Shown piece after piece: positions 1 through 8,819 of a DNA stretch of 64,000 bases. Numbering within the stretch: position 1 is the first letter of the stretch; each line of letters begins with the position of its first letter. Location of the stretch: positions 62,001 to 126,000 of the forward strand of contig CAZNLJ010000008.1 of the NCBI GenBank assembly GCA_964573725.1, in the 5' to 3' direction. This stretch comes from UBA6168 sp964573725 (lineage in GTDB: Bacteria; Bacteroidota; Bacteroidia; Chitinophagales; Saprospiraceae). The notes below the pieces were generated by a model. The model searched no databases. It saw only the letters and a list, made by a program, of their open reading frames with translations, and was not told where the DNA came from. The position numbers and the translations under genes were made by a program.

Positions 1-2
1 CC

Positions 3-1622
3 TTGCTGGCGGACGAGGAATTCCTATCGGAATGCGAGCTGGCGGCACCGGAGGCCGTCCGGCGGTTCCTGGATTGGTCGGAGGCATTGCATCGGGATTA
101 TGTCTCCCTGACCGTACCGGTGCTGTTGGAAAGGATCGTCAACCGGAGCGGCCTCTTGCGGCGGGTCCTCGAGATCGGGGAGCGGGACCGGCATGCCGCC
201 GTATTGTACCGGTTCACCGGGTTTGTACAGCAGGAGGCGGACCGGCGCCCCCGGTTGGAGCCGGGGGATTTGCTGGCCCTGTTGAAAAGTATGGATGCCA
301 ACCGGCTGAGCATCGAACTGGGCGTGGAGGACCAATGGGGGAGCGGTTTGTCGGCGGATGGGCAACCGGTTCGCCAGGTACAGTTGCTGACGGCGCACAG
401 TGCCAAAGGATTGGAGTTCCGGCGGGTTTTCGTTCCCGATTGCAGCAAGAAAAGTTGGGACCCCGTGACCCGCAACAGTGCCTTCCAGTTCACCTTCCCG
501 GATACGCTGACGAACAGTACGGAGGAGGATGCCCTCGAGGCGCGCCGTCGTCTGCTCTATGTGGCCATGACCCGGGCAAAGTCATTCCTGCAGCTCTCTT
601 ATGCAGGGTTGGATGACGGCGGGCGTCCGCTGGAAAAAGCCCGCATCCTGGGCGATTGGGAGGAACGGGAATGGCAGGAAGGACCGGTGGTCGGACCGGA
701 ACAGGCGACGCAGGCGGTCCTTCCGGTGCTGCTGCGGGAGCCGCAGGAAATCGGGCAAACCCAGGAAAGCTGGCTGGAGCCGATGCTGGAACAATGGTCG
801 ATCAGCCCTTCCGCCCTGAACGAATACCTGCAGTGCCCGCTCAGTTTTTATTACCACCAACTGTTGGAGGTACCGGTATTGCCCAGTCCGGCCGGTGCCT
901 ACGGCCTCGCCGTCCATGGGGCCTTGTCCAGGGGATTCGAGGAGAAACTGCGGGCCGATGGGAAGGCCGCTTTTCCCGATCCCGCGCAATTCGGCGAATT
1001 TTTTGTCCGGGAAATGTACCGGCGGCAAGCCCTGTTCGATCGGCGGGAATTCGATGCCCTCCTGTCCTCGGGAAAGCAGCGGATAGAAGGATTTGTCCGG
1101 AAGCGGATGACATCCTGGCCGGATGCGTTTCTCGTAGAGCAACGTTATGCCCGGGTGATGGTGGATGAGGTGCCGATGACGGGGGTGATAGACCGCCTGG
1201 ACCTGCTGCCGGGTCAGCAGACTCATTTGCTGGACTACAAGACCGGCGACTTCGACGGGATCCGGAAAAAATCGGCCGGACCTTCCGACCGACTTCCCGT
1301 CGGTGGCGACTATTGGCGGCAGATGCATTTTTACAAGATATTGTACGACCATGCCGGATTGCACGGCCAGACGGCCGTCAGTTGGGAAATCTGCGCCACG
1401 GATCCGCACAATTCCGGGGAATACCGCCATATCCGGGAGGAATTCCGCCCCGAGGATGTGCAACTTGTCCGGACCTTGATCCGGGAAACTTATCGGGAGA
1501 TACGCGGGCGGCGGACTTTCGAGGGCTGTGGCCAGCCGAAATGTTCCTGGTGCAGGTTTCTGCAGCACCGTTCGGTGGACAGCCTGGCGGATACGGCCAT
1601 CGAGTCGCTGGACGATCAATGA
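3..1622 (+). CDS. UvrD/Rep-family DNA helicase with C-terminal PD-(D/E)XK nuclease (5' end missing)
   Basis: The window holds only the last 539 codons; the frame is open to the left edge. Residues about 125-200 carry the last superfamily I helicase motifs: a TAHSAKGLEF block and a LLYVAMTRAK block. A RecB-like nuclease follows, with GVIDRLD and LLDYKTG (about 394-416) as the metal-binding signature. One cysteine before the nuclease (LQCPLSF, about 277) and a C-terminal CxxxxCxxC cluster (about 510-518) look like the iron-sulfur staple of AddB-type nucleases. The likely role is ATP-dependent DNA unwinding and end resection in repair. It reads into pcm with a 6-nt gap, so the two are probably cotranscribed. 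Whether the missing part is AddA-like or a stand-alone helicase cannot be told from here. Confidence 0.88.
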   Translation: MLADEEFLSECELAAPEAVRRFLDWSEALHRDYVSLTVPVLLERIVNRSGLLRRVLEIGERDRHAAVLYRFTGFVQQEADRRPRLEPGDLLALLKSMDANRLSIELGVEDQWGSGLSADGQPVRQVQLLTAHSAKGLEFRRVFVPDCSKKSWDPVTRNSAFQFTFPDTLTNSTEEDALEARRRLLYVAMTRAKSFLQLSYAGLDDGGRPLEKARILGDWEEREWQEGPVVGPEQATQAVLPVLLREPQEIGQTQESWLEPMLEQWSISPSALNEYLQCPLSFYYHQLLEVPVLPSPAGAYGLAVHGALSRGFEEKLRADGKAAFPDPAQFGEFFVREMYRRQALFDRREFDALLSSGKQRIEGFVRKRMTSWPDAFLVEQRYARVMVDEVPMTGVIDRLDLLPGQQTHLLDYKTGDFDGIRKKSAGPSDRLPVGGDYWRQMHFYKILYDHAGLHGQTAVSWEICATDPHNSGEYRHIREEFRPEDVQLVRTLIRETYREIRGRRTFEGCGQPKCSWCRFLQHRSVDSLADTAIESLDDQ

Positions 1623-1628
1623 CGATGT

Positions 1629-2303
1629 ATGGAAAACAGGCTGACGGATACTTACCGGCACAAGGGGCTGCGGCGTAAGCTCATCGACGAACTCCGAAGA
1701 AAGGGCATTCGGGACGAAAGGGTGTTGGAGGCGATGGGCAGGATTCCCCGGCATGCCTTCCTGGACAGCGCCTTTGCGGATTTGGCCTATGAGGACCAGG
1801 CCCTGCCGATTGCTTGTGAGCAGACCATTTCCCAGCCGTATACCGTGGCATTCCAAACGGAACAGCTCGATCTCCGCAAAGGGGACAAGGTCCTCGAGAT
1901 CGGTACCGGTTCCGGCTATCAGGCGGCCGTGCTCGGTGCGATGGGGGTAAGGGTCTACACGGTGGAAAGACAGGAAGAATTATTCCATTCGGCGCGAAAG
2001 CTGTTGCATGAGCTGGGTTACAACAATGTCCGATGCTTTTTCCGGGACGGCACCAAGGGCTTGCCCGAGCATGCACCCTATGACAAGATCATCGTGACGG
2101 CCGGAGCGGACCGGCTCCCGCAGGTATTGGTCGACCAACTTCGCGAGGGGGGGGTGATGGTCATTCCGGTCGGTCAGCCCATCCAGACGATGAAAAGGGT
2201 GACCCGGGAGGCGGATGGCAGGCTGATGGTGGCGGACCTGGGCGATTTCCGCTTTGTACCTTTTGTCGAAGGGACCGTCGGCAGCAACGGAAAAGGGGCC
2301 TGA
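1629..2303 (+). CDS. pcm: Protein-L-isoaspartate O-methyltransferase
   Basis: This 224-residue protein uses S-adenosylmethionine to methylate L-isoaspartyl residues in aged proteins, the first step of their repair. The SAM-binding glycine motif VLEIGTGSGYQ lies at about 88-98, preceded by the family-typical ALPIACEQTISQPY block (58-71). Length matches the family. The ATG at 1629 begins 6 nt after the stop of the helicase-nuclease gene and is followed at once by the MENRLTDTYR amphipathic start usual in Bacteroidota homologues. Expected location is the cytoplasm. No oddities were seen. Confidence 0.95.
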   Translation: MENRLTDTYRHKGLRRKLIDELRRKGIRDERVLEAMGRIPRHAFLDSAFADLAYEDQALPIACEQTISQPYTVAFQTEQLDLRKGDKVLEIGTGSGYQAAVLGAMGVRVYTVERQEELFHSARKLLHELGYNNVRCFFRDGTKGLPEHAPYDKIIVTAGADRLPQVLVDQLREGGVMVIPVGQPIQTMKRVTREADGRLMVADLGDFRFVPFVEGTVGSNGKGA

Positions 2304-2423
2304 AGGCAAGGCATCATGCCCTCCGTGCCGGCCGCCGGAGCGGATACTGGCACCCGGATAGGAGCCGCCGGCAAGCACCGGGGGGATTTTCGGGAGGGAC
2401 TTCCCACCAGCCCCAATAGTTCC

Positions 2424-2431
2424 TATCTTTG
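2424..2431 (+). promoter_or_regulatory. Candidate Bacteroidota -7 box for the E2 gene
   Basis: TATCTTTG fits the TAnnTTTG -7 consensus of the Bacteroidota primary sigma factor. It lies in the 306-nt gap after pcm and would start a transcript near 2435, giving the E2 gene a leader of about 175 nt. No clear TTTG -33 element was found at the right distance. Confidence 0.5.
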
Positions 2432-2460
2432 CAAGAGGCCTCGGATTCGTTGCGCAAGCC

Positions 2461-2519
2461 GCCCACCCGCAGGAATGACAGGCGGAAAGCCGTCCTTCCG
2501 GTTCATCCGGAAGGTGGGC
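2461..2519 (+). other. Possible folded mRNA leader upstream of the E2 gene
   Basis: Positions 2494-2501 (CCTTCCGG) and 2507-2514 (CCGGAAGG) are perfect 8-bp arms around a 5-nt loop. An outer pairing of 2461-2467 (GCCCACC) with 2513-2519 (GGTGGGC) would compete with or extend it, because the two share the GG at 2513-2514. I recognise no known riboswitch. The pairings are seen; any regulatory role is a guess. Confidence 0.25.
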
Positions 2520-2609
2520 CGGAATCGGCTCGGGGAAGCGGTCGGAAGTTGGATCCGGCGAAGGCAAACAGGACAGGATACTGCCGCGGCAGTCAAAAAA
2601 TCAAGACGA

Positions 2610-3947
2610 ATGGCAAAGGTTGACCTGATCATGCCCAAGATGGGCGAGAGTATCATGGAAGCCACCATTCTCCGTTGGGTAAAAAAAGCGGGGGATGCGG
2701 TGGAAGCGGATGAGACCATCCTGGAAATCGCCACCGACAAGGTGGACTCCGAGGTTCCGTCTCCGGTTTCGGGAATAGTGGCGGCTGTCCTGTTCGAGGA
2801 AAATGCCGTGGTGCAGGTCGGGAAAGCCATCGCCGTCATCGAGACGGCGGCAGGAGAAACCGTCCGGGAGAAGGCCGCCCCCCCTGAACAGGTGCCGGCG
2901 GCGGCGGAAAAGCAATCGGTGACGGCGGTGGAAGCCACCGTATCGGCCGCCCTGGAAACAGTGGCGCCCACCTTGCCCGCCCGGGAGGAACCGGTCAACG
3001 GACGCGGCGGGGAGGCCAGGTTCTATTCCCCCCTGGTGCGCAATATCGCCCGCTCGGAAAACATCAGTCCGGCGGAGTTGGATGCCATACCGGGGTCGGG
3101 ACAAGGAGGTCGGGTTACGAAAAAGGATATCCTGGATTATATCGGTCAAAGGGGCAAGGAAACAAGCGCACCGACGGATGCCCGTCCCGCTGAACCGGCG
3201 AAAGCGGCTCCCCCCCGCCCGGCAACCGGCCTTTCCGGCGGGACGGACATCCTGGAAATGGACCGCATGCGCCGCCTGATCGCCGACCACATGGTGATGT
3301 CCAAGCGGGTATCCCCCCATGTCACCTCCTTTGTGGAGGTGGATGTGACCCCCTTGGTGCAATGGCGGGCGCGAAACAAGGAGGCCTTCCAGCGCAAGTA
3401 CGGGGAGAAAATAACGTTCACGCCTATTTTTGTCGAGGCGGTGGCCCGGGCGATCGGTGATTTCCCGATGGTCAACGTATCGGTGGACGGAAACCGTATC
3501 CTGGTGAAAAAGGATATCAATATCGGGATGGCGACGGCCCTGCCCAGCGGCAACCTCATCGTCCCGGTCATCCGGAATGCCAATTTCCTCAGCCTGCCCG
3601 GGTTGACCCGGGCGGTCAACGACCTGGCGGACCGGGCCCGCCAAAACAAATTGAAGCCGGAGGAAATCCAGGAAGGTACCTTCACCCTGACCAACGTCGG
3701 TACCTTCGGCAATGTGATGGGCACACCCATCATCAACCAACCCCAGGTGGCCATTCTCGCCACCGGTGCCATCCGCAAGAAACCGGCGGTGGTGGAAACA
3801 CCCTACGGCGACCTGGTCGCGGTACGCCAGCTCATGTTCCTCTCGCTGAGCTACGACCACCGGGTGGTGGACGGCGCACTGGGCGGCTCCTTCCTCCGCC
3901 GGGTCGGCGACTACCTCGAAGCGTTCGATCCGGAACGCGAAGTCTGA
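2610..3947 (+). CDS. 2-oxoacid dehydrogenase dihydrolipoamide acyltransferase (E2)
   Basis: This 445-residue protein is the acyl-transferring core of a 2-oxoacid dehydrogenase complex. An N-terminal lipoyl domain has the lipoylation lysine at about K44 (ATDKVDSEV). An Ala/Pro/Glu-rich linker follows, then a peripheral-subunit-binding domain (about 140-178), a second linker, and the catalytic domain ending in SYDHRVVDG, with H417 and D421 as the active-site pair. I chose the ATG at 2610 because the lipoyl domain begins there; the open frame continues upstream but into sequence unlike the family. The single lipoyl domain and the MGESIMEATI start resemble branched-chain-type E2s of Bacteroidota, but substrate specificity cannot be settled without the E1 genes, which are not nearby. 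Confidence 0.92.
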   Translation: MAKVDLIMPKMGESIMEATILRWVKKAGDAVEADETILEIATDKVDSEVPSPVSGIVAAVLFEENAVVQVGKAIAVIETAAGETVREKAAPPEQVPAAAEKQSVTAVEATVSAALETVAPTLPAREEPVNGRGGEARFYSPLVRNIARSENISPAELDAIPGSGQGGRVTKKDILDYIGQRGKETSAPTDARPAEPAKAAPPRPATGLSGGTDILEMDRMRRLIADHMVMSKRVSPHVTSFVEVDVTPLVQWRARNKEAFQRKYGEKITFTPIFVEAVARAIGDFPMVNVSVDGNRILVKKDINIGMATALPSGNLIVPVIRNANFLSLPGLTRAVNDLADRARQNKLKPEEIQEGTFTLTNVGTFGNVMGTPIINQPQVAILATGAIRKKPAVVETPYGDLVAVRQLMFLSLSYDHRVVDGALGGSFLRRVGDYLEAFDPEREV

Positions 3948-3961
3948 TTCCAGATGCCCAT

Positions 3962-4008
3962 CGGAGGATGCCGGGGCCCCAATCATCCTGCGGCCCCGAC
4001 ATCCTCCG
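3962..4008. terminator. Inverted repeat between convergent E2 and dsbD genes
   Basis: Arms 3962-3978 and 3992-4008 are 17 nt each, pair at 16 of 17 positions and enclose a 13-nt loop. The repeat sits between two convergent stop codons, as expected for a bidirectional transcription terminator. There is no long T-run, so it is not a classical rho-independent terminator. Confidence 0.65.
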
Positions 4009-4019
4009 GGAACCCTATA

Positions 4020-6533
4020 TCACTGTCCGGAGGACAAGGACCGGAACCGATCCAGCCCGCATTGGAGAAATCCCGCATACTCGTTCGCATCCGGCGTGTA
4101 TCCGACCGGCTTGGCCAACAAGCGGCCATCCGGTGACAACAACACATAATAGGGCTGCGAATTGTTGTCGAACAACTCCGTCTGCATATACTGCCACTTG
4201 TGGCCGGTCGTCCGCAACCGGAACGTCCCGCCGGTCTTCATCGGCAATACCTTTTGTTCCTCCGCCGGCAATTCGATTTTCTCATCCACATACAGGGATA
4301 TCAGGACATATTCGTCTTTCAGGAAGCCGTAGACCGCCTGTTCCGGCCAGACATGTTCCTCCATCTTGCGGCAATTCACGCAGGCATGACCCGTGAAGTC
4401 GATCATGATCGGTTTGTTGACGCTGCGGGCATAGGCAAGCCCCTGTTCGAAATCCTTGAAACAATCCAGGTTCTGGGGGCAATCCTTGGGGTAAAGCCAA
4501 CTGTAACCGACCGGAGGCGCCAGTCCGCTCAACAGCTTCAGCGGTTGGAAGGACCCCGTCGCCGCGTCGTGCCGGAAACCCGTCATCAGGTAAACGGCGA
4601 ATGCGAAGGAAAGGACCCCGGTCAGTTTGCGGCCGGCACTCAGTTTGGCATGCGGGGAATCGTGGGGAAAAAGGATCTTCCCGAACAGGTACAGTCCCAT
4701 GGCCAGGAACACAACGATCCAAAGCCCGAGGAACACCTCGATTTTCAATAGGCCCCAGTGTTTGACCAAGTCGGCATTGGAGAGGAATTTCAAGGCCAGG
4801 GCCAGTTCCAGAAAGCCCAGCACCACCTTCACGGTCGTCATCCAACCGCCGGATTTGGGCAGGTTGCTCAACCAGCTCGGGAAAGCCGCAAACAAGGCGA
4901 AAGGCAAGGCCAATGCAAGACCGAAACCACCCATGCCGGCCGTCAACTGCCAGGCACCTCCTTCCGCCGTCAAAGCCCCCGCCAACAGGGACCCCAATAT
5001 GGGACCGGTACAGGAAAATGAGACCAGGGCCAGCGTCAATGCCATGAAGAAGATGCCGACCGCACCCCCGACCCCTTCCGCCGCCGCCGCCTTGTTGGCC
5101 CAGGAAGAAGGGAGGGTCAACTCGTAATACCCGAAAAAGGAGAAGGCAAAGACCAGGAATATGATGAAAAAGGCGATGTTGAGCCAAATGTTCGTGGATA
5201 TCTCATTGAGGATTCCCGGACTGACGGAGTCCAGCAGGTGGAACGGGATGCTTAGCAACAGGTACACCAGCAGGATGTAGAAACCGTAGGAAACGGCGTT
5301 GAAAATCCCTTTTTTCTTATCCTGGCTGCCTTTGGTGAAAAAGCTCACGGTCAGGGGAATCATCGGAAAGACACAGGGTGTCAGCAGCGCCAGCAACCCG
5401 CCGATGAAGCCCAGGACGAAAATCCCCCACATGCCGCTGTCCGCTTGTATCTCCGCAACTTCCCCGCACTCGGCGGCCGTGGTCTTGTCAACCGAAAACA
5501 AATCCGCCTGCCCTGTCGCCGCCGCTTCCCCGCCGGCCGGAATGGTGGCGGTCAACGTGGCGGGTACCACTTCGAAAGGTACGGCAACCCCTGGCAGGCA
5601 GCGGGAATCGTCGCAACTCATGAAGTACACCTGCCCCTTGATGGTACGGGACGGGTCCGCAACCGTCACCTTTTGCCGGAACAGGACCGAGGACTTGTAC
5701 TTGCGGATGTCCATGCCGAACATCTCATCGAATCCGTCCACCTGGTATTCGCTGATTTCTTCCGCCGGTCCGGCAACCACCAAGCCCTCCGCCGGCTCGA
5801 GTTCGATGGCCGTCGGTTCCGGCCCGCCGGGCTCGATGTGCTGGGAATACAGGTACCAGCCCGGCTCGATCCGGGCGGTCAATGACAGCCGATAGGTTCC
5901 CGCCTGTTCCTGTTCGACCGTCAGCTCCCATTTCACAGGGTCCAACAGGCCGTTCTCGGCCGAGGTCACCGACAGGTCCGCGCCGCCGGCCGCCCCGAAC
6001 AACGGTGCGGGCGAAGGGCTGGCCGCCGCTTCCGGCGCCGTGCCTGCCGTCGTTTTTTCCACCGGCTTGGAGGACGTGAGCTGGAAGGCGAAATCCACTT
6101 CCTTCGGCGGCAGGCACCGTTCCTGGTCGCAGGTCATGAATTCCAGGTAACCCTTGACCGGCTTGCCCGGTTCAAGGACCCGGATGCGCTGGACGAAAGA
6201 CACCTCGTCGGAAAACTTGATGACCAGCATGTCGTCGAACAAGGGATCGTTCAGTTCCTTGCGGTGGGCGGAGCGCTCCTCCGTGGTTCCGGAAAGCGCG
6301 TAATGGGCGCCCTCCTCGAAGTGAAAGCTGGTCCGTACGGGGCCGTCGTCACTCTCCAGGTACTGGGAATAGATATACCATCCCGGATCGATGGTGGCCT
6401 TGCATGTCAGGTCGTACAGGTCGGCGGACACCTGCTCCGCCGAAAACTCCCATCGAACCGGATTGAACAGCTGGGCGGTTCCCGCATAATGCAGGAAGAG
6501 GAAGAACAAAACGAAAAATCCTGTCTTTTTCAT
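4020..6533 (-). CDS. DsbD-family thiol:disulfide reductase with two N-terminal sensor domains
   Basis: This 837-residue membrane protein passes reducing power from cytoplasmic thioredoxin to extracytoplasmic thiols. A signal peptide (MKKTGFFVLFF) is followed by two tandem DsbD-alpha/DsbC-like domains, each with a GWYxYSQ motif and a CDxxxCLP motif. The multi-span core has the redox cysteines in TPCVFPM and SCTGPILG, and a C-terminal thioredoxin fold carries CVNC (about 713-716). I chose the ATG at 6533 because it starts the signal peptide; the 50 upstream codons are unlike the family. E. coli DsbD has one alpha domain, so the doubling is notable. The small gene just upstream encodes a third copy of the same domain. 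Confidence 0.92.
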   Translation of the reverse strand: MKKTGFFVLFFLFLHYAGTAQLFNPVRWEFSAEQVSADLYDLTCKATIDPGWYIYSQYLESDDGPVRTSFHFEEGAHYALSGTTEERSAHRKELNDPLFDDMLVIKFSDEVSFVQRIRVLEPGKPVKGYLEFMTCDQERCLPPKEVDFAFQLTSSKPVEKTTAGTAPEAAASPSPAPLFGAAGGADLSVTSAENGLLDPVKWELTVEQEQAGTYRLSLTARIEPGWYLYSQHIEPGGPEPTAIELEPAEGLVVAGPAEEISEYQVDGFDEMFGMDIRKYKSSVLFRQKVTVADPSRTIKGQVYFMSCDDSRCLPGVAVPFEVVPATLTATIPAGGEAAATGQADLFSVDKTTAAECGEVAEIQADSGMWGIFVLGFIGGLLALLTPCVFPMIPLTVSFFTKGSQDKKKGIFNAVSYGFYILLVYLLLSIPFHLLDSVSPGILNEISTNIWLNIAFFIIFLVFAFSFFGYYELTLPSSWANKAAAAEGVGGAVGIFFMALTLALVSFSCTGPILGSLLAGALTAEGGAWQLTAGMGGFGLALALPFALFAAFPSWLSNLPKSGGWMTTVKVVLGFLELALALKFLSNADLVKHWGLLKIEVFLGLWIVVFLAMGLYLFGKILFPHDSPHAKLSAGRKLTGVLSFAFAVYLMTGFRHDAATGSFQPLKLLSGLAPPVGYSWLYPKDCPQNLDCFKDFEQGLAYARSVNKPIMIDFTGHACVNCRKMEEHVWPEQAVYGFLKDEYVLISLYVDEKIELPAEEQKVLPMKTGGTFRLRTTGHKWQYMQTELFDNNSQPYYVLLSPDGRLLAKPVGYTPDANEYAGFLQCGLDRFRSLSSGQ

Positions 6534-6638
6534 GCCAATCAGTTTGTATAGCCTGCCGGCCGTCGGTGTGGTGGAATAATGGTTGCCGCGTACATCCGGC
6601 CGGCCGTCGGTGGTGGCGGGCCCTTCGTTCCGGACGTA

Positions 6639-6646
6639 CAAAAATA
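6639..6646 (-). promoter_or_regulatory. Candidate -7 box for the dsbD-type gene
   Basis: Read on the minus strand the site is TATTTTTG, a full match to TAnnTTTG. It lies about 105 nt upstream of the ATG at 6533. Its position downstream of 6683 argues against the longer possible start of that gene. No -33 element is clear. Confidence 0.5.
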
Positions 6647-6741
6647 TGGGAAGCCGCCCCTTGTCCGGCGTGACTTGCCGCACGGAAAGATTCCCTTCGG
6701 CCTACACCCTTGCCTTTGCGACGGAAACCGGAATTCGCCCC

Positions 6742-7188
6742 TCAGGGCAAGTCGATGGAAAAGTCGACGGAAACGGGCGGAAGACACTTCTCCTCGTCAC
6801 AGGTCATGAACTCCAGGTAACCGGTCAGCGTGGTACCGGCCCGGGCCGTGACGCGTTGGGTGAATGTCGGCTGTCCGGAAAATTTTACGATGTTCATACC
6901 GAACAGTTCGTCGTAACCCTCATATTTTTTACCGACCTCCTGATTTTTACCCGCCAGGCTGACGCCGGGATGTTCTTCGAAATGAAAGGAGGTGCGGATA
7001 GGGCCGTCATCCGATTCGAGGTATTGCGAGTAGACATACCAGCCGGGCTGGATGGAGGCGGTGAAGACGACATCATACACGCCCTCCGACACTTTCAACG
7101 CGTCATAGGACCAGGAGACCGGATTTTCCTGGGCGCCGGCGCTTGCCAACCATCCGACGAGGAACAAGAAAGACAATGCTTTTTTCAT
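6742..7188 (-). CDS. Secreted single-domain DsbD-alpha/DsbC-like protein
   Basis: This 148-residue exported protein has a signal peptide (MKKALSFLFLVGWLASAGA) followed by a single immunoglobulin-like DsbD-alpha domain with two conserved cysteines in TCDEEKCLPP. It is a close paralogue of the first domain of the neighbouring dsbD product: both share the GWYxYSQYLESDDGP stretch. A local duplication is the simplest explanation. It probably exchanges electrons with the DsbD product in the periplasm or acts as a thiol chaperone; its true partner is unknown. It has its own promoter candidate and lies 208 nt upstream of the dsbD start on the same strand. Confidence 0.85.
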   Translation of the reverse strand: MKKALSFLFLVGWLASAGAQENPVSWSYDALKVSEGVYDVVFTASIQPGWYVYSQYLESDDGPIRTSFHFEEHPGVSLAGKNQEVGKKYEGYDELFGMNIVKFSGQPTFTQRVTARAGTTLTGYLEFMTCDEEKCLPPVSVDFSIDLP

Positions 7189-7262
7189 GGTGCATCCGAA
7201 TTTGTCGACGACAGGACTGCCGGGACGGACCGGTTCCGTCCGTCCCGGCAGTCACAGGGCGT

Positions 7263-7270
7263 CAAAAATA
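7263..7270 (-). promoter_or_regulatory. Candidate -7 box for the secreted DsbD-alpha gene
   Basis: The minus strand reads TATTTTTG, a TAnnTTTG match, about 75 nt upstream of the ATG at 7188. The surrounding intergenic DNA is otherwise featureless. Confidence 0.5.
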
Positions 7271-7371
7271 AGTCACCGCCCCGGTTTGCGGCGGCAGGTC
7301 GGGCGACAATAACGATAATTTAAGCCTTTGGCATCATATGGTAGGATGTGGCGGTCGATGCAGTATTCCGG

Positions 7372-7812
7372 TCAGAACCAACCGGCGCCCAGGTTGCGGA
7401 AGGGCCACGGGATGCCCGCCAGCAGCAACAGGAGCGCCAAGGTGAAAAACCGGAAGGTCGATTTGAACTTGTCCACATCCTCCGGCATGCGTTTCGCCCG
7501 GCCGTATCCGATGGTGACCAGGACGATGGCCAGCAACATCAGCACGCTGTGCTCCGCCGTGAAAAACCGGGTCAGGGGAATCTTCATCGCCGCTGCGGTG
7601 AACTGTACCTTGGAACTGTGCAGGTAGAGGCCCAGGCCGAGCAGGAACTGGATATGGGTCACCACCAGGGTGTACAGGTTCAGTTGGCGGTCTCCCCGGG
7701 TGAAGGTCGCATTCGACCGCCATTTCATCAAGGATTTGAAAACGGTGACGACCAGCAGCAGGAGCAAGATCCACCGCAGACCGGAATGTGCGTGTAAGAG
7801 GCCGTTGTACAT
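7372..7812 (-). CDS. Small four-helix membrane protein, cytochrome b-like hypothetical
   Basis: The 146-residue product has four hydrophobic segments and conserved histidines in the first (LLHAHSGLRW) and in later ones (VVTHIQF, TAEHSVLM). Proteins of this pattern are common in Bacteroidota and are often labelled cytochrome B, but haem binding is not shown by sequence alone. The ATG at 7812 was preferred over an upstream in-frame start because the membrane protein begins there and the preceding 61 codons are low-complexity. It lies on the same strand as the LOG gene, 82 nt downstream of it. Confidence 0.7.
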   Translation of the reverse strand: MYNGLLHAHSGLRWILLLLLVVTVFKSLMKWRSNATFTRGDRQLNLYTLVVTHIQFLLGLGLYLHSSKVQFTAAAMKIPLTRFFTAEHSVLMLLAIVLVTIGYGRAKRMPEDVDKFKSTFRFFTLALLLLLAGIPWPFRNLGAGWF

Positions 7813-7894
7813 GGTATGAGATTTTGAATCGTTATGGTTGAGACTGGTTGATGGCCGCCCGTCGGCCGGGTGGGTGCGGGTGGCCGGGATGGTT

Positions 7895-8641
7895 TCAAAC
7901 CTTTTCGAAAAACCACCAGAGCGGCTTTTGCTTCCTCCGGACCTGGTAATGCCGTTCGATGTAGCGGTTGATGTGGACCATGGCCTCCGATACATCGTCC
8001 GTCAGCTTCACAAGCTGCAGGTCGTCCGGGGAAATGGTCTTTTCATGCGCCATGTACGACAGGTAATCCATCAGGGGGCGGAAATAATCCACCCCGATCA
8101 GGACGACCGGAAAATTGTGGATGATGCGGGTCTGTACGAGGGTGAGGGTTTCGAACATCTCGTCCATCGTACCCCATCCGCCGGGGAGGATGACGAAAGC
8201 GTAGGAATATTTCAGCAGCAGGACCTTCCGGACGAAGAAATAGCGGATGGTGACCGATTTGTGGAGGTATCGGTTGGCGAACTGCTCGAACGGCAACACG
8301 ATGTTCACCCCGACCGACCGGCCGCCCGCTTCGAAGGCGCCCCGGTTCGCCGCTTCCATAATCCCCGGACCGCCGCCGGTCATCGTCGTGAACCCTGATT
8401 CCGCGATGGCCGCCCCCACCGCGCGTGCCTTTTCGTAGTAGGGATGGCCTTCCTTGAAACGGGCGGACCCGAACACCGTGATGCAGGGGCCGATGAAGTG
8501 CAGGCGCCGGAATCCCTTGATGAATTCGAAGAACACCCGCAACGCAAAAGACAATTCCGTATGCCTGCTCTTGGGACCCTCCAGGTAATGGATTTCCCCC
8601 TCGCGCAAGAGTGGCAAAGTTTTTTCGATATCACCTTTCAT
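7895..8641 (-). CDS. LOG-family (TIGR00730-type) nucleoside 5'-monophosphate phosphoribohydrolase-like protein
   Basis: The 248-residue cytoplasmic protein has the two family signatures: GGGPGIMEAA (about 89-98) and PGGWGTMDE (about 153-161), which form the nucleotide-binding and catalytic site of cytokinin-activating LOG enzymes and their bacterial relatives. Residues 1-50 are an N-terminal extension often seen in the longer bacterial subgroup. The start at 8641 (MKGDIEK) is preferred over 8719 because the extra 26 residues look non-coding. A second, shorter member of the family lies at the right end of the window. The physiological substrate in Bacteroidota is not established. Confidence 0.88.
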   Translation of the reverse strand: MKGDIEKTLPLLREGEIHYLEGPKSRHTELSFALRVFFEFIKGFRRLHFIGPCITVFGSARFKEGHPYYEKARAVGAAIAESGFTTMTGGGPGIMEAANRGAFEAGGRSVGVNIVLPFEQFANRYLHKSVTIRYFFVRKVLLLKYSYAFVILPGGWGTMDEMFETLTLVQTRIIHNFPVVLIGVDYFRPLMDYLSYMAHEKTISPDDLQLVKLTDDVSEAMVHINRYIERHYQVRRKQKPLWWFFEKV

Positions 8642-8769
8642 CTTGAAGCTTTTGGTTTTACTTGTGTCCACGCCGCGGGTCGTCCGGTCGGCATCGGGAC
8701 CCTGCCGGGCTGGAATCAATCCGACGGGAAAGCTACGGTTTTACCCCGCATGCGGCAATTAATTTTCAT

Positions 8770-8777
8770 TACTTTCG
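8770..8777 (+). promoter_or_regulatory. Weak -7 box candidate for the GMC/desaturase pair
   Basis: TACTTTCG is one mismatch from TAnnTTTG and sits in an AT-rich patch 43 nt upstream of the GMC oxidoreductase ATG. No -33 element was seen. Confidence 0.35.
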
Positions 8778-8819
8778 TCGAATCAATCGACCGCCTGCGC
8801 CAAACCAATCGTCCTACCC

